Below are positions 22,816 through 36,341 of a DNA stretch of 64,000 nt, in pieces. Under the pieces are notes generated by a model, which ran no database searches, was not told the DNA's origin, and saw nothing but the letters and a program-made list of their open reading frames with translations. The position numbers and the translations under genes were made by a program. Within the stretch, counting starts at the first letter, position 1. Every line of letters begins with the position of its first letter. The stretch spans positions 426,347 through 490,346 of the forward strand of contig JAQJVL010000005.1 of the NCBI GenBank assembly GCA_035578905.1, given 5' to 3'. This DNA comes from Stictocephala bisonia. Taxonomy: Eukaryota > Arthropoda > Insecta > Hemiptera > Membracidae.

Positions 22816-24479
22816 TTCTCCAACAAGATCGTAACCTGGGGTGTTGAATAATACGTACAATCATTTCTTAGTGTAAAACTCGATGTTTTGTGACTCTGGT
22901 AGCTCTGATTGTGGTATGACGCTTTTATGGAATAGACGAGTCAAATTAAGTACCACTGACCGTTTCATGTGAGATGAATGGGAAATAGTCGCAAGTCCCA
23001 GGAGCGTTCTGTAGGACGTGGAAGCTAAGTTGAATCAGACTGTAGTAATTGAGCCTATCCGAGTTTATTTGGAAATTGAAATTCAACAAAACAAAGCATT
23101 TAATTCCATTTATCTATTAATTATAGTTATTGGTAAATTATCATGTTATAAATGTCTAATCTTATGAAAAGTACCAATTCTATAAAAAAATGATATAAAA
23201 ATTATGAATGTTTGTGGTAGCGTTACCTAATTGGAAGAGTGGAAGGGTCGGGGATAGGTTATTGTTAGAAAAAAAAAACTATCCATGTGTATTTTTTTCG
23301 TAATTAATCTCAACTCAGCCGAGCTTCAAGCCAACAACGAATAACGTTTAACATAATCAGCTGGCTCTGATTACTTAAACATTTAAACAGCTCTTTATAA
23401 CAACTAACTCTTATTTAAACATTTTGCAAAGCAGTAAAAGTTATAAAATTATTACTAAATGCAATAAGTATGAAATCAAGTTTAATAAATGTATTTTTTA
23501 ACTTAATATAAATCTTCATTCATTATAACTACCATAATAATTGATATATGAAAGTTATAACTCCATAATATTCACTGTGGAGATAACACAATTTAGCTGA
23601 TTTTTTAAACTTGTTCAGCCATTTTCTAACAAATTATTAATTACAAAAAAACACAAGAATAAAAAAGTCTTAAAATTGCATTAAAAACATAAAACTAAAA
23701 TAAAAAAAGGGTTTTCACTACAAATTTTGAAGTTGACCTCCATATTGGAAATTTCTGGTTTGATTTCTAAAAGTCTATTTTAAATTTTTAATGTTTACCG
23801 AAATTGAGGAAAAGGCCCCCATTTAAAGTTTATTTTAATTATTATGGTTTCCAAGATCCCAATATTGACCAAGTTAAATTGAACACCCTGTGTATAGAAT
23901 TTGTTATTTTCTATAAATTAGAATTTTTTAAATAACAAACCTTAAATATCAGTGCATGCATGGAATCTAAATGGAATATTGATGTTTAAATAAAAGATTA
24001 GGAGCTAATTTTTATTATTACGTCTGTACATACTATTAGTGTATGACTTTGTGTGAATGTCCCAAGATTGATAAAGAATACTTCGAAACAGCTGTAGCTT
24101 ACATTAAAATTGGATACCTGACGGAATTGAAGGTTACATTAAACCCATGGATAATATATTAAAACGAAACCGTAGACGTTATTGCCACATTTTCTTGTTT
24201 TTGGTAGTTACATTTTGTTTTTAGCTAGGTAGAATAGTGCGATTGGTGGTATCAAAATGTAATAAATAAGAACTTTTAATCATCCTGAATTTGTATTTTA
24301 TAAATACTTATGTCAACGGTTGAACATTTTCGACAGATGTTCGCATAAACTGCAGAATAGACTCATAATATTGAACATATAGGTTGCATACGTGAACTAT
24401 TATATATTATAAACTGTCCTTTTCCCATATGGTTGCATCATTCCGAACCGTCTTTTGGGCCAGTCAGCTCAGTACGCTC
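22816..24479. other. AT-rich non-coding stretch
   Basis: No gene. Around 23700-23890 an AT-rich block ends ACACCCTGTGTATAG. The inverse of that ending, CAGGGTGTC, begins a block at 37044, a word common at insect repeat termini. The element family is not identified. Confidence 0.45.
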
Positions 24480-25315
24480 CTTTCTGTTCAGACACAGTGA
24501 TTTCTGACTGGAATATCCATCAAGAGTGGAGTTCTTGTAGGCTGGCGTGAGTCTTGGCCTTGTGTGGCTAGGAGGCATGTAAAGACACAGTGATTGCTGA
24601 CTGGAATATCTATCAAGAGTGGGGTTGCGTAGGCTGGTGTGAGCCTTTATCTTGTGTGGCTGGGAGGTTCACAAAGACACGGTGTTTTCTGATTGGAATG
24701 TCCATTAAGAGTGGAGTTCTTGTAGGCTGGTGTGAGTCTTAAAGTGTGTGGCTGGGAGGCCCGTAAAGACACGGTGTTTTCTGACTGGACATCCATCAAG
24801 AGTGTAGTATTTGTAACCTGGTGTGAGCCTTAATCTTGTGTGGCTGGGAGGCCCGTAAAGACACGGTGTTTTCTGACTTACATGTACATCAAGAGTGGAG
24901 TTCTTGTAGGCTGGTGTGAGTCTTGACACACACAAGACTCCTTGACCTTGTGTGGCTGGAAGTCCCGTAAAGACACGGTGTTTTCTGACTTGAATGTACG
25001 TCAAGAGTGGAGTTCTTGTAGGCTGGTGTGAGTCTTGACCTTGTGTGGCTGGGAGATCCGTAAAGACACGGTGTTTTCTGACTGGAATGTCCATCAACAG
25101 TACTGTTCGCGTAGGCTGGTGTGAGCCCTGATCATGTGTGGCTTGGAGGTCCGTAAAGACACGGTTTTTTCTTACTGGAATATCCATCAAGAGTGGGGTT
25201 GCGTAGGCTGGTGTGAGCCTTTATCTTGTGCAGCAGGGAGGTCCGTAAAGGCAAGTTGATTTGTGACTAGAATGTCCATCAATAGTGGAGGTAGCTTAGG
25301 CTGGTGTGAGGTCTG
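24480..25315. repeat. ~92-bp tandem array
   Basis: About nine units containing AAAGACACGGTGTTTTCTGA, CTGGAATGTCCATCAAGAGT, GGAGTTCTTGTAGGCTGG, TGTGAGTCTTGACCTTG and TGTGGCTGGGAGG. One unit (near 24925) carries an internal ~20-bp duplication around 'cttgacacacacaagactcc'. The minus-strand 161-codon frame at 25190-24705 is generated by the repeat and is not a gene. Confidence 0.93.
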
Positions 25316-27896
25316 TCTTTATTAATTTTTATGTAGGGTGAACTCTTATGCTACGAGCCATGTGTCTTTGGTATGAATGGGAGAAAGTCTTAAAAAACTT
25401 CTTCTTTAAAACTTTTAACTTATAAACCTCTGTTACGTATAAATGTCTGGAGTAAGATTTTGAATTAAAATCGGCAACGCCTTAAAATACAGAGGAATTC
25501 GATAACCACGAGTGGGCTTTTACGTCTTAGACATCATACAATCAGTACAAAATAGGTGTGAATGCTGGTTCATTAACATTACTGTACAAAATGTGGCGAG
25601 AAATATCTCTAACTCATTACATTATGTAAAACTTCTCAGACCTTTTGCAGAGCAATAGACTAGCATTTTGCACTATCCGTCTGCGCTCATTTGTCTCTGC
25701 AATTCGCCTGCATCATAACGATTTATATCTAAATCATACATTTAATAAAACTTGTTTGGGTTACATTTTCGGGTTCATTATCCTTTCAGAATGGAAAGTA
25801 AATTTTTAAAATATTCACAATGTAGATTTCTTGAATGACTCAAAATGCCGTGTAGGCTTAAGATATGAGTACGCCGAAGTACGAACCCCTTGTTTAGGCA
25901 TTTAATTATTATGCATTTATTTTTACTTATAGTTATCCGGTAATTTGATAAGCTACTTATTAAACAGTTTGTCGCTACTCAAACAGATTTACGAATCGTG
26001 AATTGATTGTGGGAATTTGTTATTGTTTATGTAGAAATCGTCACAACCTTTCGGATTGCGACTAATACCAGCATCAGTTGGTAAGAAATAAATCAAACAT
26101 ACCTTCAAAGTACATGTAATCGAAGCGCATTAGTTGATGGATGTAAGCCTCATCGGTTCTCCTAGGTGATACCCAGGTGCGTAAGATGTGCGAAAGTAGC
26201 TTTCAGGAAAGAAAGATCACAATGCCATAAAAAAATAAGGAAATGTTGCCTCAGAATCTAGTATTTCCTTGTGTTAATTCTTGAGGCCATATTACACTCA
26301 AAAGGGAAACAGACTGGGTTAATTAATTTGATCAATTGATTAAATATTTGCTGATGCCAAAGGTTGATTTTGCTAACTGTCAAAAATGGAGATTACGCAA
26401 AGCAAAGCACGCCATGAACCGTTGATGAATTAATTGTCCATCAAAGCTTACATACTGCACTGTGAAAAATAACTCACATTCAAACCTTTCGACACTAGTA
26501 TACATTTAATTGGCATTTTTTCCCCTTTAATATTTTCTTTTTCCCCGTCTGCTTCAATTGACATTGAATTTGTTATACTGTACTGGCATTTACTGGACTG
26601 TTTTAGTACTGTTTTTCATGTAGAATCTTTCTCGTAGTGAGGAGCAATTCTTGAATTCACTATGATACAATTATTGTTGTTATTATAAGTATCTTTCTTC
26701 CTTTATTACAACTGTTGGGGTAACAATAAAAGAGGGTACATTTTTTTATTTTTTTAGTTTGAAGTAATGAAAACTAAACTCAGTCTCTCGTTACATTTTT
26801 GTTTTTTTAAATGTTTACTTTTTCATTAGTATAACACTCATTGTGTACTCACTATTCTTATCAAGGGTATAATTTTAACATTATTTGATAAGACATTATT
26901 TTTTATACGACGATTTTTATTTTTGTTCATTACGAGTAGGCTATTTTTAGTGCCTTCCAAAGTATTCCTTCAAACATTCACGTAATGTTTTCGCCTTTCA
27001 TTTTCATAAAAAAAACCTAAACTATAATTTTAGTACATCACAACAAATAGAGGAGGTCTCTGGATGTATAGAAAATGTGAATCAAATTTAGAGTATTCTT
27101 TTACATTAGTAAAATGAATGAGAAATCAAGGGTATAATTTTAACATTATTTGATAAGACATTATTTTTTTATACGACGATTTTTTTTGTTCATTACGAGT
27201 AGGCTATTTTTATGAATTCGTTGAATCAATCAGCCTACTATCAAACTTTCTAGTTAACCCTAATATTACCAATGGGCAGTATATTTTATTATAAAATCCA
27301 ATGTTTATAGGATATAAAATCCAATGTTGCATGGGTTTACTACAATTGTTTATCACCATCGACAATATTTACGTATATAATTTTGTAAGTAATATTTCAA
27401 CCATTTGTTTGGTAACATGACTCACCGTGAAGTGTTTTATAAATATGTATACCTTGGTTTAGTATTAGTTTTGTTATGTATAACCATTGATTATATAAAC
27501 CTACAATAGATAAACCATCTAATAGGAATATTTGTGACAGTAATTTTATTAGTTAGTGAGGCCCGCAATCACAGCTGGTTTAAACTGCATAACATTTACA
27601 TTGGACTACACTAGCGCTCCACACAATGGACCACAAAAACAGCTGATATTTTGAGACTCAAAATTTAATATTGGATGGAAAATCTATTTGTATATAAAAT
27701 CAATGGTATAACTTTGTATTTAAATGCTCACATGCTGATAACCAGTGAGTTTAGATACTATCTGGTCTTTCTTTTAGAGTGTTTTTTAATTTTCAACTTA
27801 TGAATTAACTAGAGAGGAATACAATTTGTCTGCAGATTCAAACATAACTCCATTTTTATTTTTAATGTTTAGTTTGGTAGGCGATACCTTGTGCTT
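25316..27896. other. AT-rich non-coding stretch with one direct duplication
   Basis: No gene recognised. An 86-89-bp segment is duplicated (26861-26949 and 27126-27211), and a small TATAAAATCCAATGTT duplication lies near 27291-27327. Confidence 0.5.
26861..27211. repeat. Direct duplication, ~88 bp, 265 bp apart
   Basis: TCAAGGGTATAATTTTAACA through TTACGAGTAGGCTATTTTTA occurs at 26861-26949 and 27126-27211. The copies differ only by small changes in the T tracts. About 176 bp of unrelated sequence separates them. This looks like a recent segmental duplication or a pair of flanking repeats. Confidence 0.9.
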
Positions 27897-30800
27897 ACAC
27901 TTCATCAAGAAGTAACATTCCTAAGTGGCACTTCTTCAGGAAGTGACATTCCTATGTGGTACTTCTTCAGGAAGTAACATTCCTATATGGCAGTTCATCA
28001 GGAAGTAACATTCCTATATGGCATTTCATAAGGTAGTAATATTTCTATATGGCACTTCAACAGGAAGTAACATTCCTATATGGCACTTTATCAGGAAGCA
28101 ACATTCCTATGTGGCAGTCCTTCAGGAAGTAACAGTCCTATGTGGTAGTTCATCAGGAAGTAACATTCCTATATGGCACTTCTTCAGAAAGTAACAGTCC
28201 TATGAGGTAGTCCATCAGGAAGTAACATTCCTATATGGCGCTTCATCAGGAAGTAACATTCCTATGTGGCAGTTCATCAGGAAGTAACATTCCTATATGG
28301 CATTTCATAAGAAAGTAACATTCCTATGTGGCAGTTCTTCAGGAAGTAACATTCCTATGTGGCAGTTCATCAGGAAGTAACATTCCTATGTGGCAGTTCA
28401 TGAGGAAGTAACATTCCTATGTGGCAGTTCATCAGGAAGTAACCTTCCTATGAGGCAGTTCATCAGAAAGTAACATTCCTATGTGGCAGTTCATCAGGAA
28501 GTAACATTCCTATGTGGCAGTTCTTCAGGAAGTAACATTCCTATGAGGCTGTTCATCTGAAAGTAACATTCCTATGTGGCTGTTCATCAGAAAGTAACAT
28601 TCCTATGTGGCAGTTCTTCAGGAAGTAACATTCCTATGTGGCAGTTCATCAGGAAGTAACATTCCTATGTGGCAGTTCATCAGGAAGTAACATTCCTATG
28701 TGGCAGTTCATCAGGAAGTAACATTCCTATGTGGCAGTTCATCAGGAAGTAACATTCCTATGAGGCAGTTCATCAGAAAGTAACATTCCTATGTGGCAGT
28801 TCTTCAGGAAGTAACATTCCTATGAGGCAGTTCATCAGGAAGTAACATTCCTATATAGCACTTTATCAGGAAGCAACATTCCTAGGTGGCACTTCTTCAG
28901 GAAGTAACAGTCCTATGTGGTAGTTCATCAGGAAGTAATATTCCAATGTGGCACTTCTTCAGGAAGTAACAGTCCTATGTGGCACTTCAACAGGAAGTAA
29001 CATTCCTAAATGGCACTTTATCAGGAAGCAACATTCATAGGTGGCACTTCTTCAGGAAGTAACAGTCCTATGTGGTAGTTGATCAGGAAGTAACATTCCT
29101 ATTTGGCACTTCTTCAGGAAGTAACAGTCCTATATGGCAGTTCATCAGGATCAATGTTTAATATGATTGATTTATATAATTAATACACGTCATCAGGAAG
29201 TACCATTCCTATAAGGCACTTCATTAAGTAACATTCCTATGTGGAAGTTCATCAGGAAGTAACATTCCTATGTGGCAGTTCATCAGGAAGTAACATTCCT
29301 ATGTGGCAGTTTATCAGGAAGTAACATTCCTATGTGGCAGTTCATCAGGAAGTAACATTCCTATGAGGCAGTTCATCAGAAAGTAACATTCCTATGTGGC
29401 AGTTCTTCAGGAAGTAACGTTCCTATGAGGCAGTTCATCAGAAAGTAACATTCCTATGAGGCAGTTCATCAGAAAGTAACATTCCTATGTGGCAGTTCAT
29501 CAGGAAGTAACATTCCTATGTGGCAGTTCATCAGGAAGTAACATTCCTATGTGGCAGTTCATCAGGAAGTAACATTCCTATGAGGCAGTTCATCAGAAAG
29601 TAACATTCCTATGTGGAAGTTCATCAGGAAGTAACATTCCTATGAGGCAGTTCATCAGAAAGTAACATTCCTATGTGGCAGTTCATCAGGAAGTAACATT
29701 CCTATGAGGCAGTTCATTAGAAAGTAACATTCCTATGTGGCAGTTCATCAGGAAGTAACATTCCTATGAGGCAGTTCATCAGAAAGTAACATTCCTATGT
29801 GGCAGTTCATCAGGAAGTAACATTCCTATGTGGCAGTTTATCAGGAAGTAACTTTCCTATGATGCAGTTCATCAGAAAGTAATATTCCTATGTGGCAGTT
29901 CATCAGGAAGTAACATTCCTATGAGGCAGTTCATCAGGAAGCAACATCCCTATGTGGCAGTTCATCAGGAAGTAACATTCCTATGAGGCAGTTCATCAGA
30001 AAGTAACATTCCTATGTGGCAGTTCTTCATGAAGTAACATTCCTATGAGGCAGTTCATCAGAAAGTAACATTCCTATGTGGCAGTTCATCAGGAAGTAAC
30101 ATTCCTTATGAGGCAGTTCATCAGAAAGTAACATTCCTATATGGCACTTCTTCAGGAAGTAACAGTCCTATGTGGTAGTTCATCAGGAAGTAATATTCCT
30201 ATGTGGCATTTCTTCAGGAAGTAACAGTCCTATGTGGCAGTTCATCAGGAAGTAACATTCCTATGAGGCAGTTCATCAGAAAGTAACATTCCTATGTGGC
30301 AGTTCATGAGGAAGTAACATTCCTATGTGGCAGTTCATCAGGAAGTAACCTTCCTATGAGGCAGTTCATCAGAAAGTAACATTCCTATGTGGCAGTTCAT
30401 CAGGAAGTAACATTCCTATGTGGCAGTTCTTCAGGAAGTAACATTCCTATGAGGCTGTTCATCTGAAAGTAACATTCCTATGTGGCTGTTCATCAGGAAG
30501 TAACATTCCTATGTGGCAGTTCTTCAGGAAGTAACATTCCTATGAGGCAGTTCATCAGGAAGTAACATTCCTATATGGCACTTTATCAGGAAGCAACATT
30601 CCTATGTGGCACTTCTTCAGGAAGTAACAGTCCTATGTGGTAGTTCATCAGGAAGTAACATTCCTATTTGGCACGTCTTCAGAAAGTAACAGTCCTATGA
30701 GGTAGTCCATCAGGAAGTAACATTCCTATATGGCGCTTCATCAGGAAGTAACATTCCTATGTGGCAGTTCATCAGGAAGTAACATTCCTATATGGCATTT

Positions 30801-33800
30801 CATAAGAAAGTAACATTTCTATATGGCACTTCAACAGGAAGTAACATTCCTATATAGCACTTTATCAGGAAGCAACATTCCTAGGTGGCACTTCTTCAGG
30901 AAGTAACAGTCCTATGTGGTAGTTCATCAGGAAGTAATATTCCAATGTGGCACTTTTTCAGGAAGTAACAGTCCTATGTGGCACTTCAACAGGAAGTAAC
31001 ATTCCTAAATGGCACTTTATCAGGAAGCAACATTCCTAGGTGGCACTTCTTCAGGAAGTAACGTTCCTATGAGGCAGTTCATCAGAAAGTAACATTCCTA
31101 TGTGGCAGTTCTTTAGGAAGTAACATTCCTATGAGGCAGTTCATCAGAAAGTAACATTCCTATGTGGCAGTTCTTCAGGAAGTAACGTTCCTATGAGGCA
31201 GTTCATCAGAAAGTAACATTCCTATGTGGAAGTTCATCAGAAAGTAACATTTCTATGTGGCAGTTCATCAGGAAGTAACATTCCTATGTGGCAGTTCATC
31301 AGAAAGTAACATTCCTATGTGGCAGTTCTTCAGGAAGTAACGTTCCTATGAGGCAGTTCATCAGAAAGTAACATTCCTATGTGGAAGTTCATCAGGAAGT
31401 AACATTCCTATGAGGCAGTTCATCAGAAAGTAACATTCCTATGTGGCAGTTCATCAGGAAGTAACATTCCTATGTGGCAGTTTATCAGGAAGTAACTTTC
31501 CTATGATGCAGTTCATCAGAAAGTAATATTCCTATGTGGCAGTTCATCAGGAAGTAACATTCCTATGAGGCAGTTCATCAGGAAGCAACATCCCTATGTG
31601 GCAGTTCATCAGGAAGTAACATTCCTATGAGGCAGTTCATCAGAAAGTAACATTCCTATGTGGCAGTTCTTCAGGAAGTAACATTCCTATGAGGCAGTTC
31701 ATCAGAAAGTAACATTCCTATGTGGCAGTTCATCAGGATCAATGTTTAATATGATTGATTTATATAATTAATACACGTCATCAGGAAGTAGCATTCCTAT
31801 AAGGCACTTCATTAAGTAACATTCCTATGTGGCAGTTCATCAGGAAGTAACATTCCTATGAGGCAGTTCATCAGAAAGTAACATTCCTATGTGGCAGTTC
31901 TTTAGGAAGTAACATTCCTATGAGGCAGTTCATCAGAAAGTAACATTCCTATGTGGCAGTTCTTCAGGAAGTAACGTTCCTATGAGGCAGTTCATCAGAA
32001 AGTAACATTCCTATGAGGCAGTTCATCAGAAAGTAACATTCCTATGTGGCAGTTCATCAGGAAGTAACATTCCTATGAGGCAGTTCATCAGGAAGCAACA
32101 TCCCTATGTGGCAGTTCATCAGGAAGTAACATTCCTATGAGGCAGTTCATCCGAAAGTAACATTCCTATGTGGCAGTTCTTCAGGAAGTAACATTCCTAT
32201 GAGGCAGTTCATCAGAAAGTAACATTCCTATGTGGCAGTTCATCAGGATCAATATTTAATATGATTGATTTATATAATTAATACACGTCATCAGGAAGTA
32301 CCATTCCTATAAGGCACTTCATTAAGTAACATTCCTATGTGGCAGTTCATCAGGAAGTAACATTCCTATGAGGCAGTTCATCAGAAAGTAACATTCCTAT
32401 GTGGCAGTTCATCAGGAAGTAACATTCCTATGAGGCAGTTCATCAGAAAGTAACATTCCTATGTGGCAGTTCTTCAGGAAGTAACGTTCCTATGAGGCAG
32501 TTCATCAGAAAGTAACATTCCTATGAGGCAGTTCATCAGAAAGTAACATTCCTATGTGGCAGTTCATCAGGAAGTAACATTCCTATTAGGCAGTTCATCA
32601 GAAAGTAACATTCCTATGTGGCAGTTCTTCAGGAAGTAACGTTCCTATGAGGCAGTTCATCAGAAAGTAACATTCCTATGAGGAAGTTCATCAGAAAGTA
32701 ACATTTCTATGTGGCAGTTCATCAGGAAGTAACATTCCTATGTGGCAGTTCATCAGGAAGTAACATTCCTATGAGGCAGTTCATCAGAAAGTAATATTCC
32801 TATGTGGCAGTTCATCAGGAAGTAACATTCCTATGAGGCAGTTCATCAGAAAGTAACATTCCTATGTGGCAGTTCTTCAGGAAGTAACATTCCTATGAGG
32901 CAGTTCATCAGAAAGTAACATTCCTATGTGGCAGTTCATCAGGATCAATGTTTAATATGATTGATTTATATAATTAATACACGTCATTAGGAAGTACCAT
33001 TCCTATAAGGCACTTCATTAAGTAACATTCTTATGTGGCAGTTCATCAGGAAGTAACATTCCTATGAGGCAGTTCATCAGAAAGTAACATTCCTATGTGG
33101 CAGTTCTTTAGGAAGTAACATTCCTATGAGGCAGTTCATCAGAAAGTAACATTCCTATGTGGCAGTTCTTCAGGAAGTAACGTTCCTATGAGGCAGTTCA
33201 TCAGAAAGTAACATTCCTATGAGGCAGTTCATCAGAAAGTAACATTCCTATGTGGCAGTTCATCAGGAAGTAACATTCCTATTAGGCAGTTCATCAGGAA
33301 GTAACATTCCTATGTGGCAGTTCTTCAGGAAGTAACATTCCTATGAGGCAGTTCATCAGAAAGTAACATTCCTATGTGGCAGTTCATCAGGAAGTAACAT
33401 TCCTATGTGGCAGTTCATCAGGAAGTAACATTTCTATGAGGTAGTTCATCAGAAAGTAACATTCCTATGTGGCAGTTCATCAGGAAGTAACATTCATATG
33501 AGGCAGTTCATCAGGAAGTAACCTACCTATATGGCAGTTCATCAGGATCAATGTTTAATATGATTGAGTTATATAATTAATACACGTCATCAGGAAGTAC
33601 CATTCCTATAAGGCACTTCATTAAGTAACATTCCTATGTGGCAGTTCATCAGGAAGTAACATTCCTATGAGGCAGTTCATCAGAAAGTAACATTCCTATG
33701 TGGCAGTTCATCAGGAAGTAACATTCCTATGAGGCAGTTCATCAGAAAGTAACATTCCTATGTGGCAGTTCATCAGGAAGTAACATTCCTATGAGGCAGT

Positions 33801-34657
33801 TCATTAGAAAGTAACATTCCTATGTGGCAGTTCATCAGGAAGTAACATTCCTATGAGGCAGTTCATCAAGAAGTAACCTTCCTATATGGCAGTTCATCAG
33901 GAAGTAACATTCCTATGAGGCAGTTCATCAGAAAGTAACATTCCTATGTGGCAGTTCATCAGGAAGTAACATTCCTATGTGGCAATTTATCAGGAAGTAA
34001 CTTTCCTATGATGCAGTTCATCAGAAAGTAATATTCCTATGTGGCAGTTCATCAGGAAGTAACATTCCTATGAGGCAGTTCATCAAGAAGTAACCTTCCT
34101 ATATGGCAGTTCATCAGGAAGTAACATTCCTATGAGGCAGTTCATTAGAAAGTAACATTCCTATGTGGCAGTTCATCAGGAAGTAACATTCCTATGAGGC
34201 AGTTCATCAGAAAGTACTATTCCTATGTGGCAGTTCATCAGGAAGTAACATTCCTATGAGGCAGTTTATCAGGAAGTAACATTCCTATGTGGCAGTTTAT
34301 CAGGAAGTAACTTTCCTATGATGCAGTTCATCAGAAAGTAATATTCCTGTGTGGCAGTTCATCAGGAAGTAACATTCCTATGAGGCAGTTCATCAGGAAG
34401 CAACATTCCTATGTGGCAGTTCATCAGGAAGTAACATTCCTATGAGGCAGTTCATCAGAAAGTAACATTCCTATGTGGCAGTTCTTCAGGAAGTAACATT
34501 CCTATGAGGCAGTTCATCAGAAAGTAACATTCCTATGTGGCAGTTCATCAGGATCAATGTTTAATATGATTGATTTATATAATTAATACACGTCATCAGG
34601 AAGTACCATTCCTATAAGGCACTTCATTAAGTAACATTCCTGTGTGGCAGTTCATCG
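27897..34657. repeat. 6.8-kb minisatellite of a 31-bp unit
   Basis: About 215 units of GGCAGTTCATCAGGAAGTAA + CATTCCTATGT. Two unit types dominate: GTGGCAGTTCATCAGGAAG and GAGGCAGTTCATCAGAAAG. Over long stretches they alternate, giving a 62-bp dimer. Left-edge units use CACTTCTTCAGG and TAACAGTCC variants, and the same variant block recurs near 28850-29140 and 30580-31050, so kilobase segments were duplicated. A 39-bp foreign insert (TCAATGTTTAATATGATTGA...) interrupts the array at 29151, 31739, 32249, 32945, 33548 and 34554, always followed by the same diverged and shortened units. Each unit contains the imperfect dyad GGAAGTAACATTCC. The unit is not a multiple of three and no long frame exists. 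Confidence 0.97.
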
Positions 34658-36341
34658 CAACCATTAATTCCCCCGACCATTAACCAAATCCTCGAGTGGC
34701 AGGGTTCTCCAAGAATGAAATTGACCAGATTTTTCCGTAACCGCTTACCAGCATCGGGAGGAGGAACCATAGGAAAGCTTGGAACACTAAACTGAGCGAC
34801 CGAAGCCTATGAAGGATGTATTGCATGACAATTTTATTAAATGTAATAACTGAAAGATATCTTCATAAGAGCAGAAAGGAAGTTTAATAATATAGATAAG
34901 GGACTTAGGGTGTAAGAAAATACTTCGTAGTCCTTACCTCGCCATTTGTATTAATTTACAGATAGGCTTGTACAATCAACATACGAAAACATTTTTCATT
35001 TAATACTGTGTTCCAATTGCTGTTCTTTTATAAAATATTTTTAAGTATGGGTTATAAATAGTCTTCCTGTGATGTCTTACTGTAGAAGAAGACGTTATCA
35101 ATAGGGTGTTATACATGAGGCGAGCTGACGTAACTTGAACAGTTATACATGAGGCGAGCTGACGTAACTTGAACAGTTCAGCAAACGTCTAACTAGAAAA
35201 TTATTCTTCCGCTTACATTGTATTACACTTGTTTGTAATTATACTTTTTTTATCGCATCTTAAAAAAAATTAAATATAATTTTTTTATAAAATTCTAATC
35301 AAATTTGCAAGTTCGGTAGGTCCTTTCAAACGTCTGGCGGAAGGCATATACCGGTGCTTGTTCATTTCCACACCCGTCTTTGAATTTTCTGTTTGTTATT
35401 TTCTCTTTTGATGGTTGAGATGTGTTTTTTAGAGGTCGAGAAGAAGAATCCGGTTCCGGATTTTAAAACTTCTCTATTAAAATAAATGTTATGTGTTCAT
35501 TTGCTCTCAAGGGATAAATTTGCTCGTTTGGTTGCTAAATTATATTATCCTAACATTTTCGATTCTTTGATATTTAGATTTGTATTCAGGTTTATTTTTA
35601 GGGTAATGTGTCCCCTTAATAGCACCCTTCTCCAGACCACATTCATAATCCCATCACTGTTCTTTCATTATCATAACAAATTTCTATAGAAACATCCCTA
35701 AATTTTATTTATATGTACTGCTAGTTCATGAATGAATAAATACCCACCCTACGTGTAACAAACAGGTAATCTCACAGGATAGCTAAACACATCAGGAGCG
35801 GGCACTTTTAGTTGTGTTAGTAGTTTTCAGGTTCGAAAGTGAAATAAACTTCATTTTTCACTAATAAAAAGGACTTTTTTAAATTATCCAAATTCACACA
35901 ATTTTTACGTTATTTTGACCAATCAGAAGTGTTACAATCAGCCAAAATTGGCCCTCTGGTTTCTGCGTATCAATGTTTTATGTAAAATACACATTAGCCT
36001 AAGTAGTGTAGTAAGCGGTTTATTGCACCATGCTAAAGTTAAATGCTTGTCAACTGTGCAGTGTTCCGAGAATTAGATGTTTTCGCTGTGTGCAGCCATG
36101 CGTAAAGACGGGGCTGGGTGGAGTATATAGCATGGAAGTTACAGCCTCGTAGCTCTGGAACGTGCGTGGACAAACTCAACCAAATACTTTATCGTGCTTG
36201 AGACCATTAAAAGTGAATAGGCATGCAATCTTCTATAGGTATGTTTCTATTACATTCCTTCCAGTGGTGCTGCTCGTTTGGTTGTTTAGAAAACAACAAC
36301 CGATTATAATTCAAAAATGTAATCAAACAAAGAAAATTCCT
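34658..36341. other. Non-coding stretch with a small duplication and a promoter-like segment
   Basis: Directly right of the giant array is a GC-richer unique segment (34660-34800) that I cannot assign. A 34-bp unit starting GTTATACATGAGGCGAGCTG is duplicated in tandem (35108-35175). The TATA-like segment at 36124 is listed separately. No gene called. Confidence 0.45.
36124..36238 (+). promoter_or_regulatory. Candidate TATA promoter and first exon
   Basis: GGAGTATATAGC provides a TATA box at 36124-36130. It lies in a GC-richer block (36090-36180) that stands out from AT-rich surroundings. A strong splice-donor match TAG|GTATGT follows at 36239. This could be a promoter with a short non-coding first exon on the plus strand. 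No coding sequence or downstream acceptor can be tied to it, so it is only a candidate. Confidence 0.2.

Noticed and set aside
20746..22834. Series of 80-140-codon frames with repeated CHESVILVSYVLRC-like motifs
   Set aside because: Frame-by-frame readings of the 90-bp tandem unit, recurring at the 269-bp period; no evidence of a gene.
24705..25190. 161-codon minus-strand frame resembling a repeat protein
   Set aside because: It coincides exactly with the ~92-bp DNA tandem array and changes frame with unit length variation.
27897..34657. CRISPR array
   Set aside because: Units are contiguous with no unique spacers, the window is eukaryotic and there are no cas genes.
27897..34657. Array of heat-shock or STAT binding sites (GAA/TTC words)
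   Set aside because: Spacing in TTC-5-GAA-6-TTC does not match nGAAnnTTCn or TTCN3-4GAA.
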